This document shows, in pieces, positions 1-11,480 of a DNA stretch of 64,000 bases. A model generated the notes under the pieces. That model was not told the origin of the DNA, ran no database searches, and saw nothing but the letters and a program-made list of their open reading frames with translations. The DNA lies in the NCBI GenBank assembly GCA_963555705.1, contig OY743174.1, positions 28,399,608 to 28,463,607 on the forward strand, given 5' to 3'. Each line of letters starts with the position of its first letter. The first letter of the stretch is position 1. The stretch is from Ligustrum vulgare (lineage: Eukaryota > Streptophyta > Magnoliopsida > Lamiales > Oleaceae). Made by a program: the position numbers and the translations under genes.

Positions 1-1138
1 AATTCTAATCAAGAACTTTTTTGGTAGCAAGTAATCTTCATATTTTTGTACTCCTCGCTTCACAGCAATGAGCTCTTTTCTATTTGTTTCATGCCTCGTT
101 TCAACATCTTTGAATGTTCCTGATGTATATCCTGCAAGTATTTCAGGACAAGAACAATTCTTTTCACATTTATATTCTTTATGGTTCTTTTTTACCTTAA
201 GTACTGCTCCCTAGTAGTTATCTGAAGCGTCAGTTTCAAGGATAAATAAATCTTCTTCCTGTGGAATAATAAGTTTTGGTAGATTTTTTAATTCATCTTT
301 TACCTTCCTGATGTTTTTACGATCTTGTTCATCCTAAGACCGCATTACATTTTTCCTTAATTTTGGAAGGAAGTAATTTTTTAACTTGGCACAATTTTCA
401 ATAAATCCTTCAGCATAATTTAATATACCGAGGAAACTTTGTAAATGTTTTTTATCATTGATTTCTTCAGGAAAATCTTGAAGTTTTTCACCAATATGAG
501 ATTGCAGTTGCAATTCTCCTTATTTTATAAATAATTCAAGAAATTCTATCTCTGTTTTTGTTATCTTAGCTTTCTTTTGAGAAAGTGTAATACCGTATTT
601 TTTAATGATATAACAAAACTTTTCAAGATGTTCAATATGTTCGTTCATATCTTTTGAATGAATAAGTAAATCATCTATGTAGACAATAAAAAAATGAGTA
701 ATAGGTTTTATTACCTCATCCATTCTTCTTTGGAATAAATATCTGTGGTGCATTTTTCAATCAAAATGACATTATATTCCATTCAAATTGGCCTAAAGGA
801 TTAGGAGTGCTAAATGCAGTTAAAGATTTGCTATCTTCTGTGAGCATAATTTGCCAAAATCCTGATTTACAATCGAACTTTAAAAATATCTTTTTGTTTT
901 GTACTTGTTTAATAAGAATGTCCTTATTTGGTAAGTAATATCTATCAAATTTTGTAACTTTGTTTAGCCTTTTATAGTTAATCACCATTTTGGCTTTTCC
1001 TCTTTTTATTTCACTATGTTTCCTAACCATAATTGCTGGACTACTATGTGGACTTTTACTAGGCCTAATTAGTTTGGCTTCTAGTAATTCTTTTATTTGG
1101 ATTTTAAATTCCTCTAGGTCTTCAACACTATATTTCAT
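1..1138 (-). pseudogene. Caulimovirid reverse transcriptase-RNase H region, broken
   Basis: Polymerase module of the integrated pararetrovirus. The segment 761-1138 holds the RT fingers/palm start with the catalytic block FDCKSGFWQI. The segment 520-753 holds the YIDD active-site box. An in-frame stop at about 755-760 separates them where the family normally has a glycine before the conserved LKNAP-like stretch. Below 520, past another stop, thumb and RNase H sequence can be read in one frame, including an ETDASDN block with a catalytic Asp and a later E near the K-rich segment; at least two more stops interrupt it. The 3' end lies outside the window. Cannot make an active polymerase as it stands. 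Confidence 0.85.
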
Positions 1139-1142
1139 CGGT

Positions 1143-1746
1143 TTAACTCTTACTACAATATCTGATTTTATAAGCTCTATCTTGGCTTTTAACCTTATTT
1201 GTATCCCATTTTTCTAATGGGTTTTCAGAATAAGTTTCAGAAATTTCTTTTCTAAAATTTTCTAGCTTATCGTCTATTGTCATTTTTAGCACATTAATTG
1301 GTTTAAATTTTTCTGTACTCCAACATCCACCACGCTGGGTTGAGGAGCTCTGATGATTAATTTCTTTGTAAACTATGCTTACAACTCTTGTAATTTTAGG
1401 TGTAAATATTTTATGTGCACAAGGTGTTGTGAACATATATTTATCAATAAATTGAGTAAAATGTGCATATTTTAATAGGATATTTTGTCCTAATAAAATA
1501 TCACATCCAATTGTAGTTGACATATATATATTATCAACAAATACTTCTCTAAGAGATATTAGAAAAGGTATTTGTGTAGCATATTTGCTATATATTATCT
1601 TGTTTCCTCCTGTAGTTGTGGCAGTTACAACTTTCTTTGAGTCATATTTCCAATATTCAGATGGTAGTACATTTGGTAAACAAAGGTTTTATTTTACAAT
1701 AATTTTTTAAATTGAGTATAACTTCAATATATGGGATTGGTATTTA
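1143..1746 (-). pseudogene. Caulimovirid aspartic protease, C-terminal part; catalytic segment missing
   Basis: The ORF 1143-1523 and the stretch upstream to 1746 match the second half of the usual caulimovirid protease: a block ending LPSEYW, then GCDILLGQN, then a hydrophobic stretch like the conserved LY-PF-Q region just ahead of RT. The D-T-G-A segment expected ahead of the LPSEYW block is absent; the sequence there shifts frame and has a stop, suggesting a small deletion. It lies directly upstream of the RT module, the normal place for this domain. The family match is by eye and would need a profile search. Confidence 0.5.
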
Positions 1747-2934
1747 TTATCTTTTCCATGGTAACAATGATCTCATATTTTCATCTATGCCTGGTATAAT
1801 AACTGGATTTTCTTCAAGTGTTATTTTTATATATCCCTGACATATTTTGTAAGGGCTTATTTTTTCAAGAAAGCTCATTCCTAGTAATACAGGTGTTTGG
1901 CTAAGTCCATAATTATCATCCTTATATAGGATTATTTTTGTTTTATGTTCACTTTGATTCTCTCCTATAATTATAAGAGGGAAATTTAGATATCTTTTTA
2001 TTTCAAGGTTATGTCCTAAGTAATCTTTAAAGACATATTTTTGTGGTAACTCATAATCTTGTAGGTGGCTAACAAATTTAACATCTACATGGTTTTTATC
2101 TGCTCCTGTATCTATAAGGACAAGAAGATCATTCTTGATCCCTTCTTGGTTGATATATCTAGTCCTGATATAATATTGTGAGCTTGGTGGTTCATTAATA
2201 CTTTGGTTTTTAAGTCGTTCTATATTAACATTTCCTCTAGATGGGAATCTTGCAATAATATTTTCTCCTTGTAGCCTCACACTACCTTTTCTTATTATTA
2301 TTCCTTCAGAATTAATTTCCTTAGCTTGTTTGTGAAAATCAAGCATTATTTGTTCTTGTATTGTAACTTCATGTTCCTTATGTTTTCTAGGTGGAATATA
2401 CTGTGCCAATTCATCAAAATCTTTGTGCATTATTATGTTATTTGTTATTTTCCTTAAATTGCTATGATGGCTAGTACTAAAAGCAAATATTGATTTTATG
2501 CTTATACTAATAGTCTTACTTTTATGTAACATTTTCAAGTTTCCAATTCTATAATATAGATTGAAACTTTGGTCTATATTTTCATCTGTTATTGAGATTG
2601 CATAATTTGGTTTTATTGTAAATATTATCTTCTGATAAACTAGATTTCCTACAACAGTTCCTAATAGAGCATCTATAGGATCTTGTAGAATTCTGTTATC
2701 CATGCAATAAATTTCAATAGGTATATTCATACCTTCTCTAAAGAATCCTTTAATCATAACTTGGATTCCTCCAATTTCAATACATTTTAAATTCTTCCTA
2801 ATATTTTCTGGGATATTGGATAATTTTTGTTTTACCCATTCTTTAGTAATTATTGGGATTCTGGTTTTTCCCACTACATCTTTTATGTTAATTGGGATTT
2901 CTTTATAATTCATATTTACAATTGTTTTGTTCAT
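1747..2934 (-). CDS. Movement protein (30K type) fused to a retropepsin-like domain, EPRV
   Basis: A 395-codon open frame with ATG at 2934. Residues about 45-160 carry 30K-superfamily movement-protein features: a conserved Asp after a basic stretch, a DALLGTVVGNLVY block, and alternating beta-type hydrophobic segments. Such proteins enlarge plasmodesmata for cell-to-cell spread. Residues about 265-380 look like a retropepsin: VLIDTGAD near residue 270 and a late VLLGMSF block. This is the longest undamaged frame of the integrated virus. It follows an acidic linker and precedes a second, more degenerate protease-like stretch. Probably an N-terminally open remnant of a longer polyprotein; the ATG is simply the first in frame. 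Confidence 0.65.
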   Translation of the reverse strand: MNKTIVNMNYKEIPINIKDVVGKTRIPIITKEWVKQKLSNIPENIRKNLKCIEIGGIQVMIKGFFREGMNIPIEIYCMDNRILQDPIDALLGTVVGNLVYQKIIFTIKPNYAISITDENIDQSFNLYYRIGNLKMLHKSKTISISIKSIFAFSTSHHSNLRKITNNIIMHKDFDELAQYIPPRKHKEHEVTIQEQIMLDFHKQAKEINSEGIIIRKGSVRLQGENIIARFPSRGNVNIERLKNQSINEPPSSQYYIRTRYINQEGIKNDLLVLIDTGADKNHVDVKFVSHLQDYELPQKYVFKDYLGHNLEIKRYLNFPLIIIGENQSEHKTKIILYKDDNYGLSQTPVLLGMSFLEKISPYKICQGYIKITLEENPVIIPGIDENMRSLLPWKR

Positions 2935-2948
2935 TTTAGGGAGTATTT

Positions 2949-3164
2949 TTAAAATCCTTGATGAAATACATCTTTTTCTTGTAAGTCTAAGATTCTTTTA
3001 GTTATCTCCTTGTATCTTTTGCTATCAAATGTAATTTCTTGACAAATTCCTTCTACCGAGTCTTCTACTTCCTTAGTTGTTTCAATATCTGATCCTTGTA
3101 TTTCTTGAATTTCATTCATATATATATTTTCTTCAGATTCTTCATCTGATGATGATGTTTTCAA
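2949..3164 (-). pseudogene. Acidic linker of EPRV polyprotein
   Basis: A 71-codon open stretch rich in Ser, Glu and Asp (SSSDEESEE near its start) between the zinc-knuckle remnant and the movement-protein frame. Acidic segments flank the coat protein in many caulimovirids. It has no catalytic motifs and probably belonged to the same polyprotein. Confidence 0.4.
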
Positions 3165-3284
3165 CTCATAAATACTACTACATTCACTGTCTAAATCCTC
3201 AAAATACTCAATTGGTTCTATATCACTATCATCTATAAATTCTTCATGAACTTTGAGAGTTTTTATTTTCTGTTTATCTTTTCA

Positions 3285-3493
3285 CTTAGGACATTGGGGG
3301 GCTATGTGTCTTTCTTCATTATAAATGAAGCATCTACATTTTTTGATATATTTCTTTTTGGGCTTTTAAGACCAATTTCTTTTCTTGAAATATTTTTTAT
3401 ATGGCTTGAAATTTCTTTTCTTAAACTTTTTAAAGTTTTTGAATCTTCTTTTATGTTTTTTATATGACTTATATTTCTTCTTATGACATCCAA
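3285..3493 (-). pseudogene. Coat-protein basic tail and degenerate CCHC zinc knuckle
   Basis: On the minus strand a Lys/Arg/Ile-rich tail leads into a knuckle-like block reading CRCFIYNEERHIAPQC at about 3296-3343. The spacing fits the caulimovirid coat-protein knuckle, but the third Cys position is Tyr and the usual Gly before His is Arg, so zinc binding is probably lost. The preferred reading frame changes within this stretch, showing an indel. Confidence 0.55.
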
Positions 3494-3563
3494 ATTGTTT
3501 TGTTTGACCTATATCTTTGTAACAACATAAAGAGTTCTTCCTTATCTTATATGTTTTTTTATT

Positions 3564-4418
3564 TTACAGCGCTTCTCTGCACCAAATACTTACCATTCTT
3601 TTTGTAAATTCAATTTTACTTTTAAGACTATCTATATATATTCCTTCTTCATCTCCTTCAGGTAATATTTTATTATATTCTTTTAATAACTTAGTTCCCC
3701 ATGGGAATGATAATTTTGTGAAGTAAGATCTTAAGATTGACTTATTATCTTTATAATCTCCTTGGCTGATTGAATAGTATAATTCTTGAAATTTACATGT
3801 ATATCTTTCTAATTCGCACATATCGCATATTCTTAAATTTTCCATTGCAATCATTCCTTCATTAAATTCATCTTGTTTTCTAGCTTCTTCATCAATTGGG
3901 TATCTATTTCCTAAAAATTCTGTTCTAAGGGCTCTTTCCAACCTATTTAATGTATCTCTTATACTTTGATCATTTAGATTATTTCTATTATCTAATGCAT
4001 CAGTTGTATTTTCTACATATTTTATTCTTCTTTTTGTATTTACAGGTAATTTTCTCCACCATTCTGATATTATACCTCTAAATGTATGTTCTATAAATCC
4101 AAAGGCTGTATATGTGTCCCATTTATTAAATTGTATTGCTAAATCAGTACTTTTTGTCCATGTTTCAATAGCTTTATTTGTTTCTACACAGTCTAAATCT
4201 AACCATATTACTGGTGTGTGGATTGGTTCATTATATGATTTTGTTGGATTAACTTCTTTTATGGATTGTTTTCTAATATTTTCACTATATCTATTCTGAG
4301 TTTTCTTATATCTTTGGAATCCTTCTCTTCTAGGTATGTAAGTTCCATATGGATTACTTGTATCTTCATCACTACTAAATTCTTCTTTTACGTTACTAGC
4401 AGATGGGTTTGTATTCAT
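3564..4418 (-). CDS. Caulimovirid coat protein core, EPRV
   Basis: A 284-codon open frame. It has the capsid-core features of caulimovirids: tryptophan-rich helices in the first half (segment around GIISEWWRKL), a CDMCELERYTCKFQELYY block, and a later YFTKLSFPWGTK block. The frame continues upstream (4419-4560) as an acidic, coiled-coil-like N-terminal part that is broken by stops. The zinc knuckle and basic tail lie just downstream in another frame. Known role of the family: icosahedral capsid and RNA packaging. This copy is a fossil and expression is unknown. Confidence 0.65.
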   Translation of the reverse strand: MNTNPSASNVKEEFSSDEDTSNPYGTYIPRREGFQRYKKTQNRYSENIRKQSIKEVNPTKSYNEPIHTPVIWLDLDCVETNKAIETWTKSTDLAIQFNKWDTYTAFGFIEHTFRGIISEWWRKLPVNTKRRIKYVENTTDALDNRNNLNDQSIRDTLNRLERALRTEFLGNRYPIDEEARKQDEFNEGMIAMENLRICDMCELERYTCKFQELYYSISQGDYKDNKSILRSYFTKLSFPWGTKLLKEYNKILPEGDEEGIYIDSLKSKIEFTKRMVSIWCREAL

Positions 4419-4844
4419 TTTAGTATTGTCTACTTGTTTTGCTAATTCTTCTAATTGATTTTTATATTCATCATATTCTTCTCCTGTAGATTCTAAGAAT
4501 TTTCTTTCTAATTCTTCTACATCTGTTATTATAAATTGTTTTATTTAAGGTATTTTTTCCTTTCCTTTATTTTTATCTTTAATTTTTCTTCTGTAATCTT
4601 GAGGAGGATTAATTATTATTTTATCTTTTCCTTTTAGATTTTTATCTAATCTAATATAGCGTTTTCTATTTGTAAATTATATTCTAAATTTTCCAATTTC
4701 TTATTCATTTCTTCAAATCCTTCGTTCAAATTATTTTTTGGTAAATAAGGATAACTTGGTTTTTTATGTTTTTCTACATTTTTTTAGAAATTCTTCAATT
4801 ATATTTTCTTCTTTTTTCATTATGATTTTTTGGTCTGTAACAGG

Positions 4845-4856
4845 TCTCTGATACCA
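4845..4856 (-). promoter_or_regulatory. Primer binding site, tRNA-iMet type (EPRV)
   Basis: The minus strand reads TGGTATCAGAGA, matching the 3' end complement of plant initiator tRNA-Met (TGGTATCAGAGC) at 11 of 12 positions. It sits upstream of the coat-protein region, where caulimovirid minus-strand synthesis would start. Confidence 0.6.
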
Positions 4857-4912
4857 ATTCACCAGGGTGTGTAGAACACACTCTCTATTTTCTTAGGAAA
4901 TTATATTCGGAA

Positions 4913-5149
4913 TTATAATCCTCTTATGATTCTTGTAAAAAATATTTCTTCTTGTCTTATTTCGTTTATTTCTATTAATCTTAGATATTCAATATGTTGT
5001 TTAACCAATCTTTTAAGTTCTTCGTATAATTCTATAGCTCTGGTACTTGATTCTCCTTCAATACTAACTAATTCTGTATATTCTCTATGTAGACTCCTAA
5101 TTAATTCTTTCCTTTTTTCCCCAAGTATGTGGGGGTCGTAAACAGGCAT
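4913..5149 (-). CDS. Small ORF upstream of the EPRV primer site, unknown function
   Basis: A 78-codon frame, charged and helical (ELYEELKRLVKQHIEYLRL), with no recognised domain. It lies upstream of the primer site on the same strand, so it would be in the long leader of the pregenomic RNA or be the last gene of the circular genome. It may be a real small viral ORF because it is intact while its neighbours are broken, but nothing identifies its role. Confidence 0.4.
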   Translation of the reverse strand: MPVYDPHILGEKRKELIRSLHREYTELVSIEGESSTRAIELYEELKRLVKQHIEYLRLIEINEIRQEEIFFTRIIRGL

Positions 5150-5150
5150 A

Positions 5151-6232
5151 AATTTAATTAGGTAAAAACTAATTTTATTATTTTGTTTCCAAAAATTATT
5201 TGGGGACTAAATTGAAGTTGTTTTATAGTTAGATGACTTTGTTTGAAAATGAGGGTATTTGGGGAAGAATAAATGGTTGAAGTCTATTTTTAAAAGATTA
5301 TAGTTTCAAAGTCTATTTAACAAAAATTTATAGTTATTGAATCTATTTATGGATATTCCCCTATATTAAATATTTTAGTAATTATTATTTTACATGCGTA
5401 TAGCATCAAAATATTATTTTTTTATAATTATTTTATTATTTTGAAATCGAAAAATATATAATATGAGTGTCAAATTAAAGATCACAGTGAGAAGTTTAAT
5501 GCAAGCTAACAAGTGAGAGTAAATTGTAAATATATTGTCCGTAAAATCATATAAAAAATTAAAGGTAAAATTTTAATTTATATTTTTTATTTTTCCTCAA
5601 TATCTAATTCATTTTAAATTATATTATTCAAGTCCTATAATATTATCTATAATTAGTTAACTAAATTCATTTTAGTCATAGATGATTAATTTTTGTTGTG
5701 GTTTTTTCTCATCAAATTAAAAAAATAATAACTATATGAATTTTTAAGACAAATCCAATTAAGTTGAGTTAATTTCACAAATTTAAGATTTTTTCAATTC
5801 ATTTATCATTTTGACATTATTTTTATTTATTTACTCTGTTCATTTTTCTATTTTTCATTATTTTATGTAAATTACAATATTTTGAGGGTTATTATTTCTA
5901 TTCACGTTAGTCAAAAATATTTGGACGAATTTTTTTATTTATTCAATATAACATATATTTGAAAAATTGCATTATTTAATTTAAATTTAAGCAATTGTTT
6001 AAATATATTTGTTTATAACAACTTTTGTGTATCACACGGGTGTGAGCAATTGCAAACTGTACAAATAATGAGTTATTTAAAGAGATTTTTCAAAATTGAT
6101 GAGAATTGTGTAATTTATTTCTATTTTGAGCATTCGTTCACAGTCTGTATCTTTAATCAAAACAAATTATGTGTTCAATTTTTTTCCTATTTTGTAATGA
6201 TATTTACAGTAAAATTATTTCATATTGTTCTT
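5151..6232. other. AT-rich noncoding DNA, possibly a non-autonomous Helitron body
   Basis: No coding sequence is recognised. It is very AT-rich with short direct repeats. A hairpin-like segment at about 6028-6046 (TGTGTATCACACGGGTG) resembles the element end at 6233-6259, as if an older Helitron end lay inside. Confidence 0.3.
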
Positions 6233-6259
6233 TCGTGCAACGCACGGGTGTAATGCTAG
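6233..6259 (+). mobile_element. Candidate Helitron 3' terminus
   Basis: The sequence has a 5-bp stem CGTGC-AAC-GCACG followed by GGGTGTAATG and ends in CTAG before T. This is the plant Helitron 3' end layout (a short GC-rich hairpin about 10 nt before CTRR, insertion at AT). The 5' TC end was not fixed; candidates are near 5342 or 5357. Confidence 0.5.
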
Positions 6260-6940
6260 TTTTAATCTATTTTGAAAATTTCGAACATTATGCTTTGCTT
6301 GCTAACTTGTTCTTTCATATGATATGGTACTCGTGAGTTTGTTGGGAGGAGGGACGATCAATTCTATATATATATATCTTTAATATTTCCCATCTGTCTA
6401 AACTCATTGAAAATCAACTTAAATGGTGAAATGCAGAAATGTTTGTGAAGGACTGAAGGTACAAGAACATGAACATTTTAGTGTATTATAATTTGCAGCT
6501 ATTGTAGAACATTTTGTTAATAAGAACGCACGCCTACACTAACAGTCATATGGCATAAATTGCAGCTATTGTAGGGTATTATGTTCATATGAAAGACTAT
6601 ATTACAACTTTTTTCTGTGCATACGTTCTGCATCAGCAGTTATATATTTTAATGTAGTGGAGTTATATTCCTTTTGAAATTCTTTTTGTCTTCCATAGCT
6701 AACCTCACCTTTCGACGCTCAAACTTAGTTTTCCATCTTTGTCATTTTATCCATCAGTTTTTGGATTTCATTGTGCTTGACTACTCAACTTTATTTTCCA
6801 AACTACATTATCAAATATTTTCAAGTAACGTATCATTTCACTTCAAAACCAAGTCTAAGATTGGTTTATTGCTATTTGGAAACAAACTCCATTTGCTTAC
6901 TCAGTTGCATTGACTAAATTGTTACATCTTACTTCTCTAG

Positions 6941-7020
6941 GATTACAATGTTGGATTATCTCTCTACGGAGATAAAGCTAAGCCAAAGACATTTGCTGCA
7001 CGTTTTTCATCTCCTGATGG
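6941..7020 (+). CDS. PsbP-like gene, first visible exon
   Basis: Acceptor ...CTTCTCTAG, donor GTAAAAG. Begins in phase 0 (GAT TAC AAT) and ends two bases into a Gly codon that is completed by the A opening the next exon, 9.36 kb away. It encodes a segment ending [10 protein letters not shown]. Confidence 0.6.
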
Positions 7021-10000
7021 GTAAAAGTTCTAAACCTCATAGTTACAAAATCCAGCTCTTGTCAACATTTATCAAGCTGAAATATCAGCTCACTTTTAAT
7101 CCAATCTGAACTTTAACAGTTTTTCATAGAATGTCTGAACAGGCGTTTAAATGGTATTTGATCATGGATTGGTTAATATGAATATCTATGAACCAAATAT
7201 TTCTCAAAAGATAAACATTGTTTGATTCTGGGGATTGTTTGCATGCAGGTTCCTAAACTGATGATTGTCTTGAGTTGATTTTTGAAGTGATGTGGAATTA
7301 GGGTGCTGGTACTACGATGTTTTGTATTATAATTTGAGATATTACTATACACAATCCTAGATTGACTTACCTGTCACAAGGGGAGGGGGGGGGGGGGGGA
7401 TGAAAATTGAAAGAAAAAACAATAGATATAATTATATACAAAAGGTTGTTCCTTGAGAAAGTTCACACCTAAGTTAGATGTGAGACAAGACTTGCTGAGC
7501 TCAAAAAGCTTCTCATGGTTCTTTTCCTTTCTGTTTTTCTAAACAATACTAAACTTATCAACGTTTTATTTTTCAAAGTTAAATGTTATTGTACTTCCAT
7601 AGGATCTTTGAGGCTGTCCAGAGTTCTTTCTCTCTTGGGCTAAGATGCATTCAAGCAAGTCAGGTCTACTCTGAAAAGTAAAGCATACAAGTGTCTTGAC
7701 AATATTATTTCAGTCTTCCCTCAATGAAAACACTGGATTAAAGAATATTATATGATAGGAATAAAAGGTTGGTCAAATTGTTGATTTATTCTCATTGAAA
7801 AAGCGTTTTCAAGATGTCATCATGCTCAACCCCAATAGCTTTAGCAAGGAATAAAAGGTTGGTCAAAATTTTAATTTCTTCTCATTGAAAAAGTGTTTTC
7901 AAGATGTCCTCATCCCCAACCTTGACAAGTAGCCTTACATGCTAAAGTTCCAATTTTATTATGTAAAAAGTCACTTGAGTAGTCATTTTTGCATTTTAGA
8001 AAATGAGGTATTATAAGGGGTTGACGGTGGGAGCTCATCTAGCATGGAAACATAATAGTGGAACTAAACAAGATCAAAGCAGAGAAAATCGTTGTGGAGA
8101 GAGATTATTTTTGTGTCTCACATTGAACATCTGATGATTACACTATATATATACACAAGATTCAAAACAGAAAATCTAGCTAGACCAATGAGAGAATGAC
8201 ACCTCATCAAAACTACTTAACAAACTAACTACTTGGACCGTTAAATAACTGATACAACTAACAAATGCAAGCTAATGATGGCTGCTGCAGTTTTGATTCC
8301 CATTCTTTACATCCTCTCAAGTTGGAGAATGTAGATCGATCATGCCCAACGTGGACACAAGTTTAAAGAACTAGGGGCTGGCTAAGGCCTTCGTGAAAAT
8401 ATCCGCAAGTTGCTGATGAGTAGACATGTTGTGTAAGAATGAAGCCAGCATTGTATTGATCACGAACTAGATGGCAGTCAATTTCTAAGTGTTTTGTACG
8501 TTTGTGAAAGACGGGATTCTTAACAATATGTAACGCAGCTTGATTATCACACCATAGGTTAATAGGAAATGGAATTGTAAGATGAAAGTCTTAGAATATA
8601 AGAACACCATTGAAGCTCACAAGCAGTTGATGCAAGGCTTCTATATTCAGCCTCCGGTGATGAATGTGACACTGTAGTTTTTTTTTCCCCTAAGAGATTA
8701 TTGCTGATCCAAGGAACGCACAATAACCTGTGAGTGATCTACGCGTAGTTAAATAGGCTGCCCAGTCTACATCACAGTAGGCTTCAAGTTTCATTTCATT
8801 TTGCACCGTATAAAATAATCCCTTTGAAGGATTACCCTTTAAGTATCGAAGAAGATACACTGCTGCTGACCAATGTTGTTCACAAGGAGCATTAACAAAT
8901 TGGCTTAATTGTTGAACACAATAGGTAATATCAGGTCTTGTAAAATAGAGGTAAAGAAGTCTTCCCACTAACCACCTATACTTATCAGGATGAGACAGTA
9001 ATGGTCCGGTTGATTCTGAAAATTTTGTTCCTTTTGGAATTGGTGTAGGGGCAAGCTTAGCACCCATCAAACCTGCATCTTTAATTAGATCCAAAGTGTA
9101 CTTGCGTTGATTCAAGTAGGTTCCTCCTGTGCTTCTTGCAATTTCAATACCAAGGAAGTATTTGGCTATACCCAAATCCTTAATGGCAAAAGTTTGATCA
9201 AGATATTGTTTCACTGCCATTATCCCATTTTCATCATTTTCAGTCGCCAAAACATCATCTACATACACTACTAGAGCAAGAAATAAAGAATCCCTTTTTT
9301 GAATGAATAGAAAGTGATCATGGGGAGATTGATGAAAGCCAAAATGTTTTATTTTGGAACAGAATTCTGAATTCCATTGCCGTGATGCCTGCTTTAGTCT
9401 GTATAGGGATTTCTTTAGTTTACACTGATGTGATCCCGGGAAGGGGGTCACGACGAAACTCGCGGAATAACGCCGGGGAATTTCTGAATTCAGGTTGAAG
9501 CGGACGTAATACTACGACCTGAGCCTCACGATGTAAAAACCAGGGTTATATTAAACCCGAGACCCATTACGATGCGGAAACAAGAACCATAATGGGGTGA
9601 ACGCCACAAGGAATGTCCAGATCCTTGATAAGTTCGATTTGTTGAACGCCACAAATATCTCACAATATTTGATAAGTTCGAAAGTGTTCAATCCAGAACA
9701 ATATTTGAGGGAAAACCACTCAACACAATTTTTTATTAATTCAAGTTTGATTGTTACAATGAAAGAAAAGGAATATAAATAAGTAAAATAGAATTAAATA
9801 AACCCTAGCCGCTATGGAGGCTCAAAATAAACCCTAAAATAAGTAAAAACGGAATTTAACCCAAAGATGCACTCAAAAATGCGCGAAAACCCTAATTTCC
9901 GTCTGCATAATTAACTTGCTGTTTTGAAGCCCAAAATGATGGAATTTGGCCATAAAGTCAGTGGGCTCAAGGGCTTTAGCCCATGAGTTTTGCTCAGTGG

Positions 10001-11443
10001 CCCGTTTTTACTCAAAAAACACATTATGCATCCAGTTTTGACATGGTTGATTGGTTTGGCTTAAATATTTAACTTTCCGTCAAGCCCACTATGATTCGTA
10101 TCATTCCCTCATTCTTCAGGATGATTCGTCCCGAATCATAGCGTTGTTCATGATGTACAGCTGCCCCACCTGGATCGAATGGAAAATTATGGACTCCGTG
10201 ACATGAATTCAATAAATTGTGCTTCTTCAATTGGTAGTAGACAAGAAGGTATTGAAACGCGAGCATGAATTTCCATGGTTGGTGTGACTCATACTCCCAT
10301 GTATAGTGATCAACCTGCAAGAAAGAATTAAGTAAAATAGGGTGGGGAATGATAGTTTCTCCATGTACAAGGTATGGATCCTTGTACACATGAGGAATCA
10401 TCACCACCTCCTCTTTTCTCACAACGAGATTATTTTCTTCTCCTCTTTCAATCTTCTCACTCTCTTGCTCAATATTTTTACTCTCAAGCCGAACCACACC
10501 TTCTAATTCCAAATTCTCACACTCAAACACCTCTTTAAAATTTTTGGACTTAACCTCCTCTCCTAATTTTTCATGCCCAACCTCCTCTTCCACATTACCA
10601 TTCTTTTGCTAATTCACCTCCTCATCAATAATTTTATCATCCTGTTGAGGCACATCCTCATCACTACACAGATTTTTATTTTCTACCTCAAAATTCAGAG
10701 TTTGTTCAACTATTTCAATTTTCAACTCCCCATCCTGCTTCTCAACATTCTCATTCTGAGGCTCTTCTTGCAATTTAACTACCTTTTCACCCTTCCGTGC
10801 AATAATCTTTTGTTCTAGACGTTTTAATTGCCTCTTCAAACATAACATTGGGTCACTCTCCTTCGTCACCTTTTTTGTATCTTCAAGTGCTTGTTCAAAT
10901 GTTAAACCACCTAGTACAACTGATTTCTCATCCTTAAAAAAATTATATATGTGCATACTCATCATAAACTGCCCTCCTCTCACGTCTCCATGGTTTTCCC
11001 AACAATATATGACAAGACTCTAGAGGCACTTCGTTACACCATACTTCATCAATATATTTCCCACGAGTGATGGTCACTAAAATTTGTTTAGTCACATTGA
11101 ACTTCCCACACTCCTTTATCCATGTCATTCTATAAGGTCTAGAATGAGGTAATAGAGTTAATCTCAATTTCTCAACCAGTGTGATATTAACCAAATTAGA
11201 GAAGTACTCCCCATCAATAGCTAAACTACACACCTCACACCCACAAAACATCTAGTTTTGAAAACAGAACTTGGATCATAATCCATCTCTTATGTGGCGA
11301 TTCAGAAATTCAAAAAAAATCTCAACAATAGACATCAAATGGAAGAAGAATTTCATAGGAGTAACAAGATGTTTAAGGGAACTCAAGAAAGTGATTTTGG
11401 AATTTTCGATTTTTTTTATTTTTTTTGGATTTTTCAGAATAAA

Positions 11444-11480
<37 letters not shown>

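Larger units (their letters stand above)
1..5150 (-). mobile_element. Endogenous caulimovirid (pararetrovirus) fragment, decayed
   Basis: Reading the minus strand from about 5150 down to 1, a caulimovirid-like gene order appears: a small ORF, a tRNA-iMet-like primer site, coat protein, a degenerate zinc knuckle, an acidic linker, a 30K-type movement protein, retropepsin-like domains, reverse transcriptase and RNase H. No LTRs or integrase are visible, which separates it from Ty3/gypsy elements. The coat-before-movement order resembles Cavemovirus or Solendovirus rather than Badnavirus or Petuvirus; this is from family knowledge and not tested by alignment. Stops and frameshifts interrupt most modules, so it is an old non-functional copy. 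The left end is cut by the window edge; the right end is somewhere near 5150-5200. Confidence 0.85.

Noticed and set aside
6423..6459. Short ATG-started exon candidate ending AAG|GTACAAG before the PsbP-like exon
   Set aside because: Phase would fit, but it encodes only 12 residues after a stop and gives no plausible N-terminus.
6674..6913. 79-codon ORF just before the first PsbP-like exon, considered as a transit-peptide exon
   Set aside because: It ends without a suitable donor or phase to the acceptor at 6940 and is AT-rich with no clear plastid-targeting composition; not supported.
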